Shown one piece after another: positions 17,750-27,111 of a stretch of DNA of 64,000 bases. The first letter of the stretch is position 1; every line of letters starts with the position of its first letter. Source of the stretch: Chloroflexus aurantiacus J-10-fl (GTDB lineage: Bacteria > Chloroflexota > Chloroflexia > Chloroflexales > Chloroflexaceae); assembly GCF_000018865.1 (NCBI RefSeq), contig NC_010175.1:4526001-4590000 (forward strand). The letters are read 5' to 3'. Made by a program: the position numbers and the translations under genes. Below the pieces are notes generated by a model. It was given only the letters and a program-made list of their open reading frames with translations. It was not told where the DNA came from and ran no database searches.

Positions 17750-18454
17750 ATGGAAGCAGCTACAATTCTCGTTGTTGATGACGAGCAACCAATTGTTGAT
17801 CTGGTCAGCAGTTACCTGACAAACGAGGGTTTTGTTGTGCATCGGGCTTACGATGGCCCTGGCGCGTTGGCGCTGGCGCGGAGTGTGAAGCCCGATCTGG
17901 TTGTTCTTGATGTGATGCTGCCGGGGCTGGACGGGATTGAGGTTTGTCGGCAGTTGCACCGCGACACCTCGGTGTTTGTACTGATGCTGACGGCACGCGC
18001 CGATGAGATTGATAAGCTGATCGGTTTGTCGGTCGGTGCTGATGATTATCTGACCAAGCCATTCAGTCCGCGTGAGTTGGTCGCACGGGTGAAGGCTATT
18101 CTCCGCCGTAATCGGGTTATTCGTGCGATAGAGGTGAACCAGCGCCCGATTTTGCAATTTGAAGGGCTGTTGATCGACCCCGAACGGCGCGAAGTTGAAC
18201 GCAACGGGGTGCGGGTTGATTTGACCCCGCGTGAATTTGATCTGCTCTATGCACTGGCCAGCTATCCGGGGCGCGTGTTCACCCGTGAAGAGTTGCTTCA
18301 GCGTGTGTGGGGGCCAGATTTTGCCGGTATTGATTGGGTGGTTGACGTGCATATCGGTACTCTGCGGCGCAAGCTCGATGATGATCATCACGGCACGCCT
18401 CTGGTGCAGACGGTTCGTGGCGTTGGTTATAAGTTTGTTGGTAGTACGCGATGA
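17750..18454 (+). CDS. OmpR-family response regulator
   Basis: 234 residues; start 17750 has AAGGAG eight bases upstream. The receiver domain has the acidic pocket (D10, D11), phospho-acceptor D54 (VVLDVMLPG) and KPFSPRELVARVKAILRR. The C-terminal winged helix (LTPREFDLLYALASYPGRVFTREELLQRVWG...VHIGTLRRKLDDD) is of the OmpR/PhoB type. The stop overlaps the start of the sensor kinase, so they form a cognate pair. Target genes are unknown; the downstream symporter in the same operon is the likely one. Confidence 0.95.
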   Translation: MEAATILVVDDEQPIVDLVSSYLTNEGFVVHRAYDGPGALALARSVKPDLVVLDVMLPGLDGIEVCRQLHRDTSVFVLMLTARADEIDKLIGLSVGADDYLTKPFSPRELVARVKAILRRNRVIRAIEVNQRPILQFEGLLIDPERREVERNGVRVDLTPREFDLLYALASYPGRVFTREELLQRVWGPDFAGIDWVVDVHIGTLRRKLDDDHHGTPLVQTVRGVGYKFVGSTR

Positions 18455-19638
18455 TGAAGTGGCTGCGGCAGCTCCGCTGGAAGCTATTCATTTCCCATCT
18501 GATTATCGTCTTGATGGCCTACGTCGTACTGCTGGCCGCTGCCAATGTACTGGCAAGTCTGGGCTGGACTGGCTTTGCCCCGCTGACCCTTGGTGCCGCA
18601 GCAGCCGAAACTGGTCAGTTGCAGGCTGGCCTCACCACCGAGGCTGGCGAGTTGCAAGAGCAGTTTCAATCGGTGATTCAGCAGGCGCTGCTGATCAGCG
18701 GTTTTGCCGCGCTGGCGGCAGCAGTGATTGTGAGCCTCTTCGTTTCGCGGCGGATTGTTGAACCGATTCAAACGCTCTCGAATGTGAGCCGACGGCTGGC
18801 ACAGGGGTTTTACCGCGAACGTACCAGCATTCATGCCGATGATGAGATTTCTCAGTTAGCGCATAGTGTCAATCAACTGGCCGAAGCCCTCGATCAGACG
18901 GAGCGGCGTCGTCTGGCATTACTGGCCGATGTGACGCACGAGTTGCGTACCCCGCTGGCGACGATTGGCGGGTACATGGAAGGGTTGCTGGATGGGGTTG
19001 TATCGGCGAATCCGGCTACCTTCAATCTGATCTTGCGTGAAACCCGTCGCCTTCAGCGCCTGATCGAAGATTTAGAGTTGCTATCGCGGGTTGAAGCCGG
19101 TCAGTTGCCGGTCGTCGCCCGGGCAATCGATCTCCTGCCGGTGCTGGAAGCACAGCTCGCGCAGTTTGAACCGCTCTTCAGCAGCAATCAGGTGACGTTG
19201 CAGCTCGATGCGCCCGCACAGTTGCCGCAAGTATGGGCCGATCCGGATCGGGTGGCGCAGGTGCTGATCAATATCCTGGCCAATGCCTACCGCTATACAC
19301 CGGCAGGAGGAACAGTAACAGTGCAGGTGACGACCGATGATCACGAGGTGCGGGTAGCAGTGATCGATACCGGGATCGGGATTGCCGCCGAGCATCTGCC
19401 TCACGTATTCGAGCGCTTTTACCGGGTTGATAAATCACGTGCCCGCAACAGTGGTGGGAGCGGGATCGGACTGGCGATTGCCCGTCACCTGATCTATGCT
19501 CAGGGTGGCGAGATTTGGGCGGAAAGCGATGGGATCGGGAAAGGCGCACGCTTCATCTTTACCCTACCGCTGGCACCGCAGATGGCGTTCGTGCGCGTAG
19601 ACCATCCCGTCACGGTTGAGGCAGTTGACACGCTATGA
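18451..19638 (+). CDS. Sensor histidine kinase
   Basis: 395 residues. Two membrane segments (~11-33 and ~78-98) flank a short ~45-residue external loop, followed by a HAMP domain (SRRIVEPIQTLSNVSRRLAQG), HisKA with phospho-acceptor H163 (DVTHELRTPLATIGGYMEG), and an HATPase domain (N box LINILANAYRYTP, G1 DTGIGI, F box ERFYRVD, G2 GGSGIGLAIARHL). It phosphorylates the regulator encoded just upstream. The small sensory loop suggests sensing within or near the membrane. The next gene starts inside its last codons (ATGA). Confidence 0.95.
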   Translation: MMKWLRQLRWKLFISHLIIVLMAYVVLLAAANVLASLGWTGFAPLTLGAAAAETGQLQAGLTTEAGELQEQFQSVIQQALLISGFAALAAAVIVSLFVSRRIVEPIQTLSNVSRRLAQGFYRERTSIHADDEISQLAHSVNQLAEALDQTERRRLALLADVTHELRTPLATIGGYMEGLLDGVVSANPATFNLILRETRRLQRLIEDLELLSRVEAGQLPVVARAIDLLPVLEAQLAQFEPLFSSNQVTLQLDAPAQLPQVWADPDRVAQVLINILANAYRYTPAGGTVTVQVTTDDHEVRVAVIDTGIGIAAEHLPHVFERFYRVDKSRARNSGGSGIGLAIARHLIYAQGGEIWAESDGIGKGARFIFTLPLAPQMAFVRVDHPVTVEAVDTL

Positions 19639-21821
19639 GCGCGCAATTCTGGCTTGGTCTGTTTCAACTTTTTCTGGTCGTCGGTGGCGCGCTGGCCGTG
19701 TCACTTTTCATCATTGATCGGCTCTTCCCTCCGGTACGGCAGACGACAGGATCAGATACGGCTAATGTCCGCAGACTGCGGATTGGCCCCGCTTCAACCG
19801 CTGTCCCTCCTCCACTACGCTGGCCGCTGGCACCGGCCTGGTTGCCGCAATACTGGCAGGAAAACCTGCGTCTGGTCGGGCCACTCCTCGTCATCTGGTT
19901 GCTGAGCTTTGTGCTACCGGTTGTGCTCTCAGCACCACTCAACCAGATCAGCATTCTGACCGGCTTCCCCCTCGGCTATTACATGAGTGCGCAGGGAACG
20001 CTCATCTGTTTCGTTGTGCTCATCTTCGTCTACAACTGGCGCATGCACATCCTTGATCGGCGGTACGGCGTCGATCCTCCCGAAACGCCAGATGCACAGC
20101 AGATACGCCGGCGCTACTCGCTCCGCTATCTGGGATTCACCATCGGATTGCTGGTTCTGTTGATCGTCTTTATCATTCTTGAGACACAGTTTCGCCTGCC
20201 ATCGTTTCTCATCGATTGGAGCTTTCTTGCCCTGACGATTGGTCTCTACGCTGTGATCGGCATTCGTTCACGCGCCGATACCCTCGATGCCTATTATGTT
20301 GCCGAGCGGAAAGTTCCCGGTATTCTCAACGGCCTGGCCACCGGTTCAGACTGGATGAGCGCAGCGTCGTTTATCAGTATGGCCGGCGCCCTCTATCTTT
20401 TGGGGTTTGAAGGGCTGGCCTATATCACCGGTTGGACGGGTGGCTACGTGTTGCTGGTATTGCTCCTTGCCCCCTATCTACGCAAATTCGGTCAGTACAC
20501 ACTCGTCGATTTTATTGGTGCCCGCTATCCGGGCGCCGGCGCACGAGTGATCGCTGCCGTCCTCAGCATCATCATCTGCTTCACCTATGTCACGGCACAG
20601 GTAACGGGGATCGGGATCATTATGAGCCGGTTTCTCGGTCTCAACTACATGGTCGGCGTGATCGTTGGCCTGGCAGCCGTCCTGCTCTGTTCGTACCTTG
20701 GTGGGATGAAGGCGATCACCTGGACGCAAGGCGTGCAGGGGATTATTCTGGTGTTTGCCTACCTGGTGCCGGTGACCTGGCTGGCCTTCAAGCTGACCGG
20801 CGTAGCCTTGCCGCAGGTTATGTACGGTGAAGCCCTCAGCAATATTGATCGTCTGGAACAGGCGCAGGGGCTTGCGAGCTATGTTGCCCCCTTCAACGAC
20901 TGGTCAATCTGGAACTATCTGGCCCTTTCGCTCTGTTTGATGCTGGGAACAGCCGGCATGCCGCACATTCTGGTGCGCTTCTACACCGTACCCACTGTCC
21001 GTGACAGTCGCAGTAGTGTAGCCTGGGCACTGGTCTGGATTTGTGTGCTCTATCTGACTGCACCCGCCTACGCTGCCTTCTCACGCTGGGAGATTTTAAG
21101 CTCGGTGGTGGGGAGACCGGTTGCCGGGTTGCCTGAATGGACCAGCCGGTGGGCAAGTACCGGTCTGCTCAAGATTGCCGATGCCCCTGAGGTGGGTGGC
21201 AATGGTGATGGTATTTTGCAGTACCACGAATTACAGATCGACCAGGATTTGGTGGTGTTATCTACGCCGGAGATTGCCGAACTACCGTCTACCGTCGTGG
21301 CATTAGTTGCTGCCGGCGGTATGGCCGCAGCGCTCAGTACTGCCGATGGTCTGTTGATGGTGATCGCCTCGGCAACGGTACACGACATCTACCATCGTAC
21401 CCTCAACCCACGCGCCTCTTCCCGTGAACGCCTGTTGCTTGGCCGACTGGCGATCCTGGTCGTCGCAATCCTGGCGGCACTGACGGCATTGCAACGGTTG
21501 GCCATTATCGTACAACTGGTGGCCTGGGCCTTTTCGTTCGCCGCAGCGACGATCTTTCCGGTGCTGGTGCTGGGCATTTTCTGGAAGCGCACGAACAGTC
21601 GTGGCGCAGTGGCCGGTATGATCAGCGGCTTCCTGGTAACGGCCAGTTATATGGCGATTACGTACATTCTCCCCGAATGGACACTCTTTGGCATTTCCAG
21701 CTCGGCAGCCGGTATCTTCGGTCTCCCCGTCAATTTCCTGGTCACCTGGCTGGTCAGCCGGTATGGGCCACCACCTGATCCAGAAGTAACCGCACTGGTG
21801 GATTACGTGCGCTATCCGTGA
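19635..21821 (+). CDS. Sodium:solute symporter with fused small subunit
   Basis: 728 residues, longer than ActP-type SSS carriers (~550). Residues ~72-147 (WQENLRLVGPLLVIWLLSF...GFPLGYYMSAQGT...YGVD) look like DUF4212, normally a separate small subunit encoded beside the carrier. The remaining part is the SSS fold (DAYYVAERKVPGILNGLATG, DWMSAASFISMAGALYLLGFEGLAY, YTLVDFIGARYP). A further hydrophobic N-terminal helix (7-28) precedes the fused part. Family members import acetate or other monocarboxylates. Translational coupling to the kinase suggests two-component control. Substrate is inferred from family and from the acetoacetyl-CoA synthetase gene downstream. Confidence 0.85.
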   Translation: MSAQFWLGLFQLFLVVGGALAVSLFIIDRLFPPVRQTTGSDTANVRRLRIGPASTAVPPPLRWPLAPAWLPQYWQENLRLVGPLLVIWLLSFVLPVVLSAPLNQISILTGFPLGYYMSAQGTLICFVVLIFVYNWRMHILDRRYGVDPPETPDAQQIRRRYSLRYLGFTIGLLVLLIVFIILETQFRLPSFLIDWSFLALTIGLYAVIGIRSRADTLDAYYVAERKVPGILNGLATGSDWMSAASFISMAGALYLLGFEGLAYITGWTGGYVLLVLLLAPYLRKFGQYTLVDFIGARYPGAGARVIAAVLSIIICFTYVTAQVTGIGIIMSRFLGLNYMVGVIVGLAAVLLCSYLGGMKAITWTQGVQGIILVFAYLVPVTWLAFKLTGVALPQVMYGEALSNIDRLEQAQGLASYVAPFNDWSIWNYLALSLCLMLGTAGMPHILVRFYTVPTVRDSRSSVAWALVWICVLYLTAPAYAAFSRWEILSSVVGRPVAGLPEWTSRWASTGLLKIADAPEVGGNGDGILQYHELQIDQDLVVLSTPEIAELPSTVVALVAAGGMAAALSTADGLLMVIASATVHDIYHRTLNPRASSRERLLLGRLAILVVAILAALTALQRLAIIVQLVAWAFSFAAATIFPVLVLGIFWKRTNSRGAVAGMISGFLVTASYMAITYILPEWTLFGISSSAAGIFGLPVNFLVTWLVSRYGPPPDPEVTALVDYVRYP

Positions 21822-22499
21822 TCACGCTGCGGAGATGACAGGTTGGCGTAGAACGGCGGGTTAAAGCGTCGGGGGTTCTGCGGAGCGGCGGGTTAACACC
21901 CTGCCTCAATTCGTGGAAGGCCGGCAGGGTGGGACTGGTAGCGGGGAGGGGATGCGCGCCGAAGTCGCACGCTCCCAGCGTTGGTCACACGATACCAACT
22001 TGCGCGCCGGAGGCGCGCGCTCCCAATGCGACACCCTGTCGCGCCAGAGGCGCGCGCTCCCAGTGCTTTGCGCGCTGGCGTCGCACACTCCCAGCGCTGA
22101 CCACACAACACCCTGTCGCGCCGGAGGCGCGCGCTTCCAGCGCGACACCCTGGCGCGCCAGAGGCGCGCGCTCCCAGTGTTTTGCAAAGCCGGCGTCGCA
22201 CACTCCCAGCGCTGACCACACAACACCCTGTCGCGCCGGAGGCGCGCGCTCCCAGCACTTTGCAAGCCGGCGGCGCACGCTTCCAGGATGTTGTCAGCAA
22301 GCCATCCCCATCCCGTGATCGCAGACCATCGCTCCTCCTACCTCCTACCTCCTACCTCCTACCTCCTACCTCCTATCTCCTATCTTCTATCTTCTATCTT
22401 CTATCTTCTATCTCCTATCTCCTACCTCCTACATTTGACTCCTCCCTGCTCCTTCCACTACAATCGCTACAAACGCCAGTCAATACCAAACGGAGGCCA
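21822..22499. repeat. Intergenic GC-palindrome cluster and pyrimidine heptamer tract
   Basis: No gene. Positions ~21955-22290 carry about nine alternating copies of a GGAGGCGCGCGCTCCCAG-type element linked by variable ACACCCTGTCGC segments. The same family occurs at 48040-48600 and near 56985. Positions ~22334-22432 are a (CTCCTAC)n/(CTATCTT)n tract, complementary to the tract at 15500-15720. Confidence 0.85.
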
Positions 22500-22502
22500 A
22501 TG

Positions 22503-24494
22503 ATGACCACCGCAGCAAAGTTGTTGTGGGAGCCGCCGGAAGACCTGCGCGCCAATTGCACGATGCGTGCGTTTATGCGTTGGTTAGAGCAGCGCAGCGG
22601 CTTACACTTCGCTGATTACCACCAGTTGTACCGCTGGTCGGTCGATCGCCTTGAGGACTTCTGGGCAGCATTGTGGGAGTATTACCAGATCAAGGCTCAT
22701 ACACCCTACACGACGGTGCTGTCGAGTCGCGAGATGCCCGGCGCACGCTGGTTCACCGGTGCCCATCTCAATTACGCCGAACACGTGTTTCGGCACGCTA
22801 CCGATCAGCGACCGGCAGTGATATTCGCTTCCGAACGCCAGGAACCAACACCTCTGAGCTGGGCGAGTCTGCGTGCGCAAACGGCGGCCCTGGCACAGAC
22901 CCTACGCGAGGCTGGAGTCGGGCCGGGGGATCGCGTCGTGGCCTATGTGCCGAATACGCCACACGCCCTCATCGGTTGTCTGGCAACCGCGAGTCTGGGC
23001 GCGATCTGGTCGAGCTGTTCACCCGATTTCGGCAGCCCCAGCGTCATCGACCGCTTCAGTCAAATTGCGCCGAAGGTCTTGATCGCGGTTGACGGCTATC
23101 AGTATGGTGGCAAGGCATTTGACCGCCGGGCCGAAGTTGCGGCGATTCAGGCGGCCCTGCCCGATCTGGAGCTGACCATCTTTATCCCCTACCTCGATCC
23201 AACCGCCGAAGCAAGCGGCCTGCGAGGGCGCGTCATCCGCTGGGAAGACGCCTTACGGCAGGAAGCCGAACTTCACTTCACCCCGGTGGAATTCAACGAC
23301 CCGCTGTGGGTGCTCTATTCATCGGGCACAACCGGCCTCCCCAAACCGATTGTCCATAGCCAGGGCGGTATCCTGCTCGAACATATCAAATCCCTCGATC
23401 TCCACTTCGACATGCGAGCGGGTGATACCTTCTTCTGGTACACCACCACCGGCTGGATGATGTGGAACTTCTTGATCGGTGGCCTGCTGATCGGCGCGAT
23501 ACCGATCCTCTACGATGGCAGCCCGGCCTATCCAGATATGGGCGTCCTATGGCGCCTGGCCGAACAGACACGGATTCGTTACTTCGGCACCAGCGCCGGC
23601 TACATCACCGCCCTGATGAAAAGTGGGGTCGAACCGGGCACTCAGTTCGATCTGAGCAGCATCAAAGCCATCGGCTCGACCGGCTCACCCTTACCGCCAG
23701 AAGGGTTTGATTGGGTCTACGAACACATCAAACACGACGTCTGGCTGGTCTCGTACAGTGGCGGCACCGACGTATGCAGCGGCTTTGTCGGTGGTTGTCC
23801 TCTCCTGCCGGTGTACAGCGGCGAAATTCAATGCCGCATCCTGGGCTGCCGGGCAGAAGCCTACGATACCGATGGGCAGAGTGTTACCGGCGTCATGGGC
23901 GAACTGGTCATCACCGCGCCAATGCCGTCGATGCCGATCTACTTCTGGAACGATCCCGACAACGCTCGTTACAAGGCCAGCTACTTCGAGCACTATCCCG
24001 GCGTCTGGCGGCATGGCGACTGGATCGTGATTAACGAGCGGGGTGGCGTGATTATTTATGGCCGTTCGGACAGCACGATCAACCGCCAGGGTGTGCGCAT
24101 GGGCACCAGCGAAATCTACCGGGCGGTAGAGACGATCCCCGAAGTGCTCGACAGTCTGGTCATCGATCTCGAAGGATTGGGTGGACGGTCATACATGCCG
24201 CTCTTCGTCGTCTTGCGCGAAGGGGTCACCCTCGACGACGATCTGCGTCAACGGATTAAGCAGGTCATTCGCCAGACCCTCTCGCCCCGCCACGTTCCCG
24301 ACGACATCTTCCAGATTCCGGCGGTTCCCCTGACCCTGAGCGGGAAGAAGCTGGAGGTGCCGGTGAAGAAGATTCTGATGGGTGTACCGGTCGAGCGGGC
24401 GGCCAATCCCGACTCGTTGCGCAACCCCGAATCGCTTCAGTTCTTCGTTGAACTGGCACGCACGCTGGCGAATAGCGACAAAGTGGCCGGGTGA
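22503..24494 (+). CDS. Acetoacetyl-CoA synthetase
   Basis: 663 residues, standard for AacS. The start was set at 22503, six bases after GGAGG; ATG 22500 is the alternative. The N-terminal signature (LWEPPEDLRANCTMRAFMRWLEQRSGLHFADYHQLYRWSV) is specific to acetoacetate-CoA ligases. The AMP-binding loop YSSGTTGLPKPIVH, TTTGWMMWNFLIGGL, the A8 region YGRSDSTINRQGVRMGTSEIYRAVE and the acylated lysine region LSGKKLEVPVKKIL are all present. It activates acetoacetate (or a related short acid) with ATP and CoA in the cytosol. The upstream symporter may supply substrate (inference). Confidence 0.9.
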   Translation: MTTAAKLLWEPPEDLRANCTMRAFMRWLEQRSGLHFADYHQLYRWSVDRLEDFWAALWEYYQIKAHTPYTTVLSSREMPGARWFTGAHLNYAEHVFRHATDQRPAVIFASERQEPTPLSWASLRAQTAALAQTLREAGVGPGDRVVAYVPNTPHALIGCLATASLGAIWSSCSPDFGSPSVIDRFSQIAPKVLIAVDGYQYGGKAFDRRAEVAAIQAALPDLELTIFIPYLDPTAEASGLRGRVIRWEDALRQEAELHFTPVEFNDPLWVLYSSGTTGLPKPIVHSQGGILLEHIKSLDLHFDMRAGDTFFWYTTTGWMMWNFLIGGLLIGAIPILYDGSPAYPDMGVLWRLAEQTRIRYFGTSAGYITALMKSGVEPGTQFDLSSIKAIGSTGSPLPPEGFDWVYEHIKHDVWLVSYSGGTDVCSGFVGGCPLLPVYSGEIQCRILGCRAEAYDTDGQSVTGVMGELVITAPMPSMPIYFWNDPDNARYKASYFEHYPGVWRHGDWIVINERGGVIIYGRSDSTINRQGVRMGTSEIYRAVETIPEVLDSLVIDLEGLGGRSYMPLFVVLREGVTLDDDLRQRIKQVIRQTLSPRHVPDDIFQIPAVPLTLSGKKLEVPVKKILMGVPVERAANPDSLRNPESLQFFVELARTLANSDKVAG

Positions 24495-25072
24495 GCAATA
24501 TTCACCACCGAGACACAGAGGGCACAGAGGATTTAGACATTCTCTATGCCCTCTGTACATCTATGTTTTGTCTATGTTCACCATTACGTCAGTGGTAACT
24601 GCACTGCGGGTCCGGCGTGGATACGGTTTTCGGGTTGAGTTGTCCGTGACGCATCGTTTGGCGTGCGGCAGCCATGCTGCCGCATCCACCGTGCGCACCG
24701 ACAGGCGCAAGTCGCAGCGCGGACCGTTGTCGATACGTAAGAGGATGGAAGCGTGCGAGTTGGTGGACTGCCCGTCGCAGGATCACCCACCATTGTAGAT
24801 ACCGCTTCCCTACCTGGATCGCCCGTGACGCATCGTTTGGCGTGCAGCAGCCATGCTGCCGCGCCCACCGTGCGTACCGGCAGGCGTGGGTTGTAGCGCG
24901 GACCTGTGCCGATACGTAACCTGGTCAAGGGGATGGATACGCGCAGGCTTCCAGCCCGCGCCACGGGCAGCCGAACCCAATTGCCTCCCCCGCTCCGTCG
25001 CCATCCTGGCCCGTAGTATGGTATAGTACAGAAAATACCTGTACGACGAAACACAAGTAAGGAGCATCGCTC
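24495..25072. repeat. Intergenic region with two copies of a ~140-bp dispersed repeat
   Basis: Copies at ~24610-24750 and ~24795-24935 share GTGACGCATCGTTTGGCGTG, a GCGGCAGCCATGCTGCCGC-like hairpin, and a tail ending GATACGTAA. A third copy lies at ~27665-27805. Positions ~24503-24590 hold a CACCACCGAGACACAGAGGG-type element, also present inverted near 54835-54870. No gene. Confidence 0.8.
25019..25027 (+). promoter_or_regulatory. Extended -10 promoter of glnA
   Basis: TGGTATAGT (TG-n-TATAGT) lies 46 bp upstream of the start; no good -35. A GTAAGGAG Shine-Dalgarno follows. Confidence 0.5.
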
Positions 25073-26407
25073 ATGAGTGATGATCCGCGCACCGCGCTCC
25101 TGCATCGCGTCGAGGCCGATCAGGTGGCATTCATTAATCTGCAATTCACCGACGTGCTGGGTATCGGGAAGACGGTGACCATTCCGGTTGAGGAGCTGCC
25201 CGATGCGCTTGACCACGGCGTCTGGTTTGATGGCTCTTCTATCGAAGGCTTTGCCCGGATGGTCGAGAGTGATATGTATCTTGTGCCCGACATCTCGACC
25301 TACGCCGTCGTGCCATGGGATCAGCATCAGGGTGTTACCACCGCCCGCTTGATCTGCTCGGTCTATACTCCCGATGGCAAACCGTTTGCCGGCGATCCGC
25401 GTAATGTGCTGCGACGGATGCTCGATCAGGCTGCCGCCGCCGGTTATCGGTTTATGGTTGCGCCTGAACTAGAGTTTTTTCTCTTCAAGACCGATCCGAA
25501 CGGCAACATTCTTGAACCACACGATAAGGCCAGCTATTTCGATATATCCACCGATCTGGCGACGCATATTCGCCGCCAGATGGCCCGTACCTTGCAAGCG
25601 ATGGGGATTGCCGTTGAAGCGGTGCACCACGAGGTGGCGCCCGGCCAGCACGAGATCGATCTGCGCTACGCCGATGCCTTGCAGTCGGCAGATCACCTGG
25701 TGACGGCACGGGTGGCGCTGAAGGCGGTTGCCCAAATGAATGGTCTCCACGCAACCTTTATGCCCAAGCCTATCGCCGGTGTCAATGGCAGCGGGATGCA
25801 TGTCCATCAGAGTCTGCTCGACCGCGATACGGGGAAGAATCTCTTCGCCGATCCAGATGATCCCTACGGCCTTTCGGCGTTGGCTCGCCACTTTATCGCC
25901 GGTCTGCTGGCGCACGCCCGTGGGATGTGCGCCCTGCTTGCCCCGCTAGTCAATTCGTACAAGCGCCTGGTTCCTGGATTTGAGGCGCCGGTCTATATCT
26001 CGTGGGGTCGTACCAACCGCTCGGCACTGGTACGTGTGCCACGCATTACTGCCGGACGCTACCAGGCAACCCGGATTGAACTCCGCTGCCCCGATCCAGC
26101 CTGTAATCCCTATCTGGCCTACACCGCGATGCTGGCCGCCGGTCTCGATGGGATTCGGCGCAAGTTGCCGTTGCGCGATGCAACCGAAGAAGACCTCTTC
26201 CACGTCGATCCGCGTGCCCGTGGGCTGACCACGCTGCCAACGTCACTAGGTTCGGCACTTGACGCCCTGCGCGAAGATGAAGTTATCCTCGAAGCCATTG
26301 GCCCCTCAATCGCCGAGCGGTTTCTTGATGCCCGTCAGCAGGAGTGGGAAAGCTACCGCGCCTATGTCTCGCAGTGGGAGATTGAGCGCTATCTGGCAAT
26401 TTTCTAG
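25073..26407 (+). CDS. glnA: Type I glutamine synthetase
   Basis: 444 residues, the short GSI-alpha length. It makes glutamine from glutamate, ammonia and ATP. Visible signatures: VWFDGSSIEGFARMVESDMYLVPD near the N terminus, KPIAGVNGSGMHVHQSLLD (ATP/metal site), LVPGFEAPVYISWGRTNRSALVRVP, and IELRCPDPACNPYLAYTAMLAAG. There is no extended adenylylation loop of the E. coli GSI-beta type that I can see. Monocistronic: its own promoter upstream and a strong terminator right after. No glnB or amtB neighbour. Confidence 0.93.
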   Translation: MSDDPRTALLHRVEADQVAFINLQFTDVLGIGKTVTIPVEELPDALDHGVWFDGSSIEGFARMVESDMYLVPDISTYAVVPWDQHQGVTTARLICSVYTPDGKPFAGDPRNVLRRMLDQAAAAGYRFMVAPELEFFLFKTDPNGNILEPHDKASYFDISTDLATHIRRQMARTLQAMGIAVEAVHHEVAPGQHEIDLRYADALQSADHLVTARVALKAVAQMNGLHATFMPKPIAGVNGSGMHVHQSLLDRDTGKNLFADPDDPYGLSALARHFIAGLLAHARGMCALLAPLVNSYKRLVPGFEAPVYISWGRTNRSALVRVPRITAGRYQATRIELRCPDPACNPYLAYTAMLAAGLDGIRRKLPLRDATEEDLFHVDPRARGLTTLPTSLGSALDALREDEVILEAIGPSIAERFLDARQQEWESYRAYVSQWEIERYLAIF

Positions 26408-26424
26408 GATGGGTATGCAATGAG

Positions 26425-26455
26425 ACGGAGCGCACGACCATGCGCTCCGTTTTTG
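26425..26455 (+). terminator. Rho-independent terminator of glnA
   Basis: Perfect 10-bp stem ACGGAGCGCA/TGCGCTCCGT with loop CGACCA, followed by TTTTG. It ends 18 bp after the glnA stop and just before the convergent HlyIII stop. Confidence 0.9.
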
Positions 26456-26463
26456 TGTGGTCG

Positions 26464-27111
26464 TCAGATCACAATCGAGCTGACGGCAATAAAATGGCAG
26501 AGGCTACCGATCAAAACAAAACCGTGCCAGATGGCGTGCATGTAGCGCAGTCGCGACAACATATAGAACGGTGTGCCGAGGGTATACGCAATGCCGCCCG
26601 CTACCAGCAGACCGATGGTAAACGGACTCAGGACAGTCAATACCTGGTCGGCAACGATCACCACCAGCCATCCCAGCCCGATGTAGACCAGCGTCGAGAG
26701 CAGGCGAAAGCGTCCGGTGAGAAACAGTTTCATGATTACGCCCGCAAGCGTCAATCCCCAGACCAGCCCAAACAAGAGCCAGCCCCACGTACCGCGCAGG
26801 CTGATCAGCGTGAAGGGGGTGTAGGTACCGGCGATCAACAGAAAGATCGCACTGTGATCGCATATTTCGAGGATGGCCCGTCGGCGTGGTGTTCGGCTGG
26901 CGTGGTAGAGGGTCGAAGCCAGGTAGAGCAGGGTTAGCGTCACGCAGAAGGTTGTAGCACCGGCAATCTGCCAGCCATCACCCCGCTGCCAGACCACGCC
27001 GATGAGGATGGCACCGGCAATTGCACTGGCGATAGCGCCGAAGCCGTGGGTTATCACATTGATCCGCTCTTCGGCAGGTGAGAAGTGTTCAGGTTGGTGT
27101 GTTGGTGTCAT
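26464..27111 (-). CDS. HlyIII/PAQR family seven-TM protein
   Basis: 215 residues with about seven membrane helices. The family metal site is visible in LYLASTLYHAS, CDHSAIFLLIAGTYTPF and MHAIWHGFVLIGSLCHF (His and Asp ligands). An N-terminal cytosolic segment AEERINVITHGFGAI is typical. PAQR/HlyIII proteins are zinc-dependent membrane hydrolase-like proteins involved in membrane lipid homeostasis; the bacterial role is poorly defined. The start has only a weak ribosome binding site. Confidence 0.9.
   Translation of the reverse strand: MTPTHQPEHFSPAEERINVITHGFGAIASAIAGAILIGVVWQRGDGWQIAGATTFCVTLTLLYLASTLYHASRTPRRRAILEICDHSAIFLLIAGTYTPFTLISLRGTWGWLLFGLVWGLTLAGVIMKLFLTGRFRLLSTLVYIGLGWLVVIVADQVLTVLSPFTIGLLVAGGIAYTLGTPFYMLSRLRYMHAIWHGFVLIGSLCHFIAVSSIVI

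Noticed and set aside
22182-22502. N-terminal extension of acetoacetyl-CoA synthetase
   Set aside because: It runs through GC palindromes and the pyrimidine heptamer tract, and the conserved N terminus begins at 22503 after a Shine-Dalgarno.
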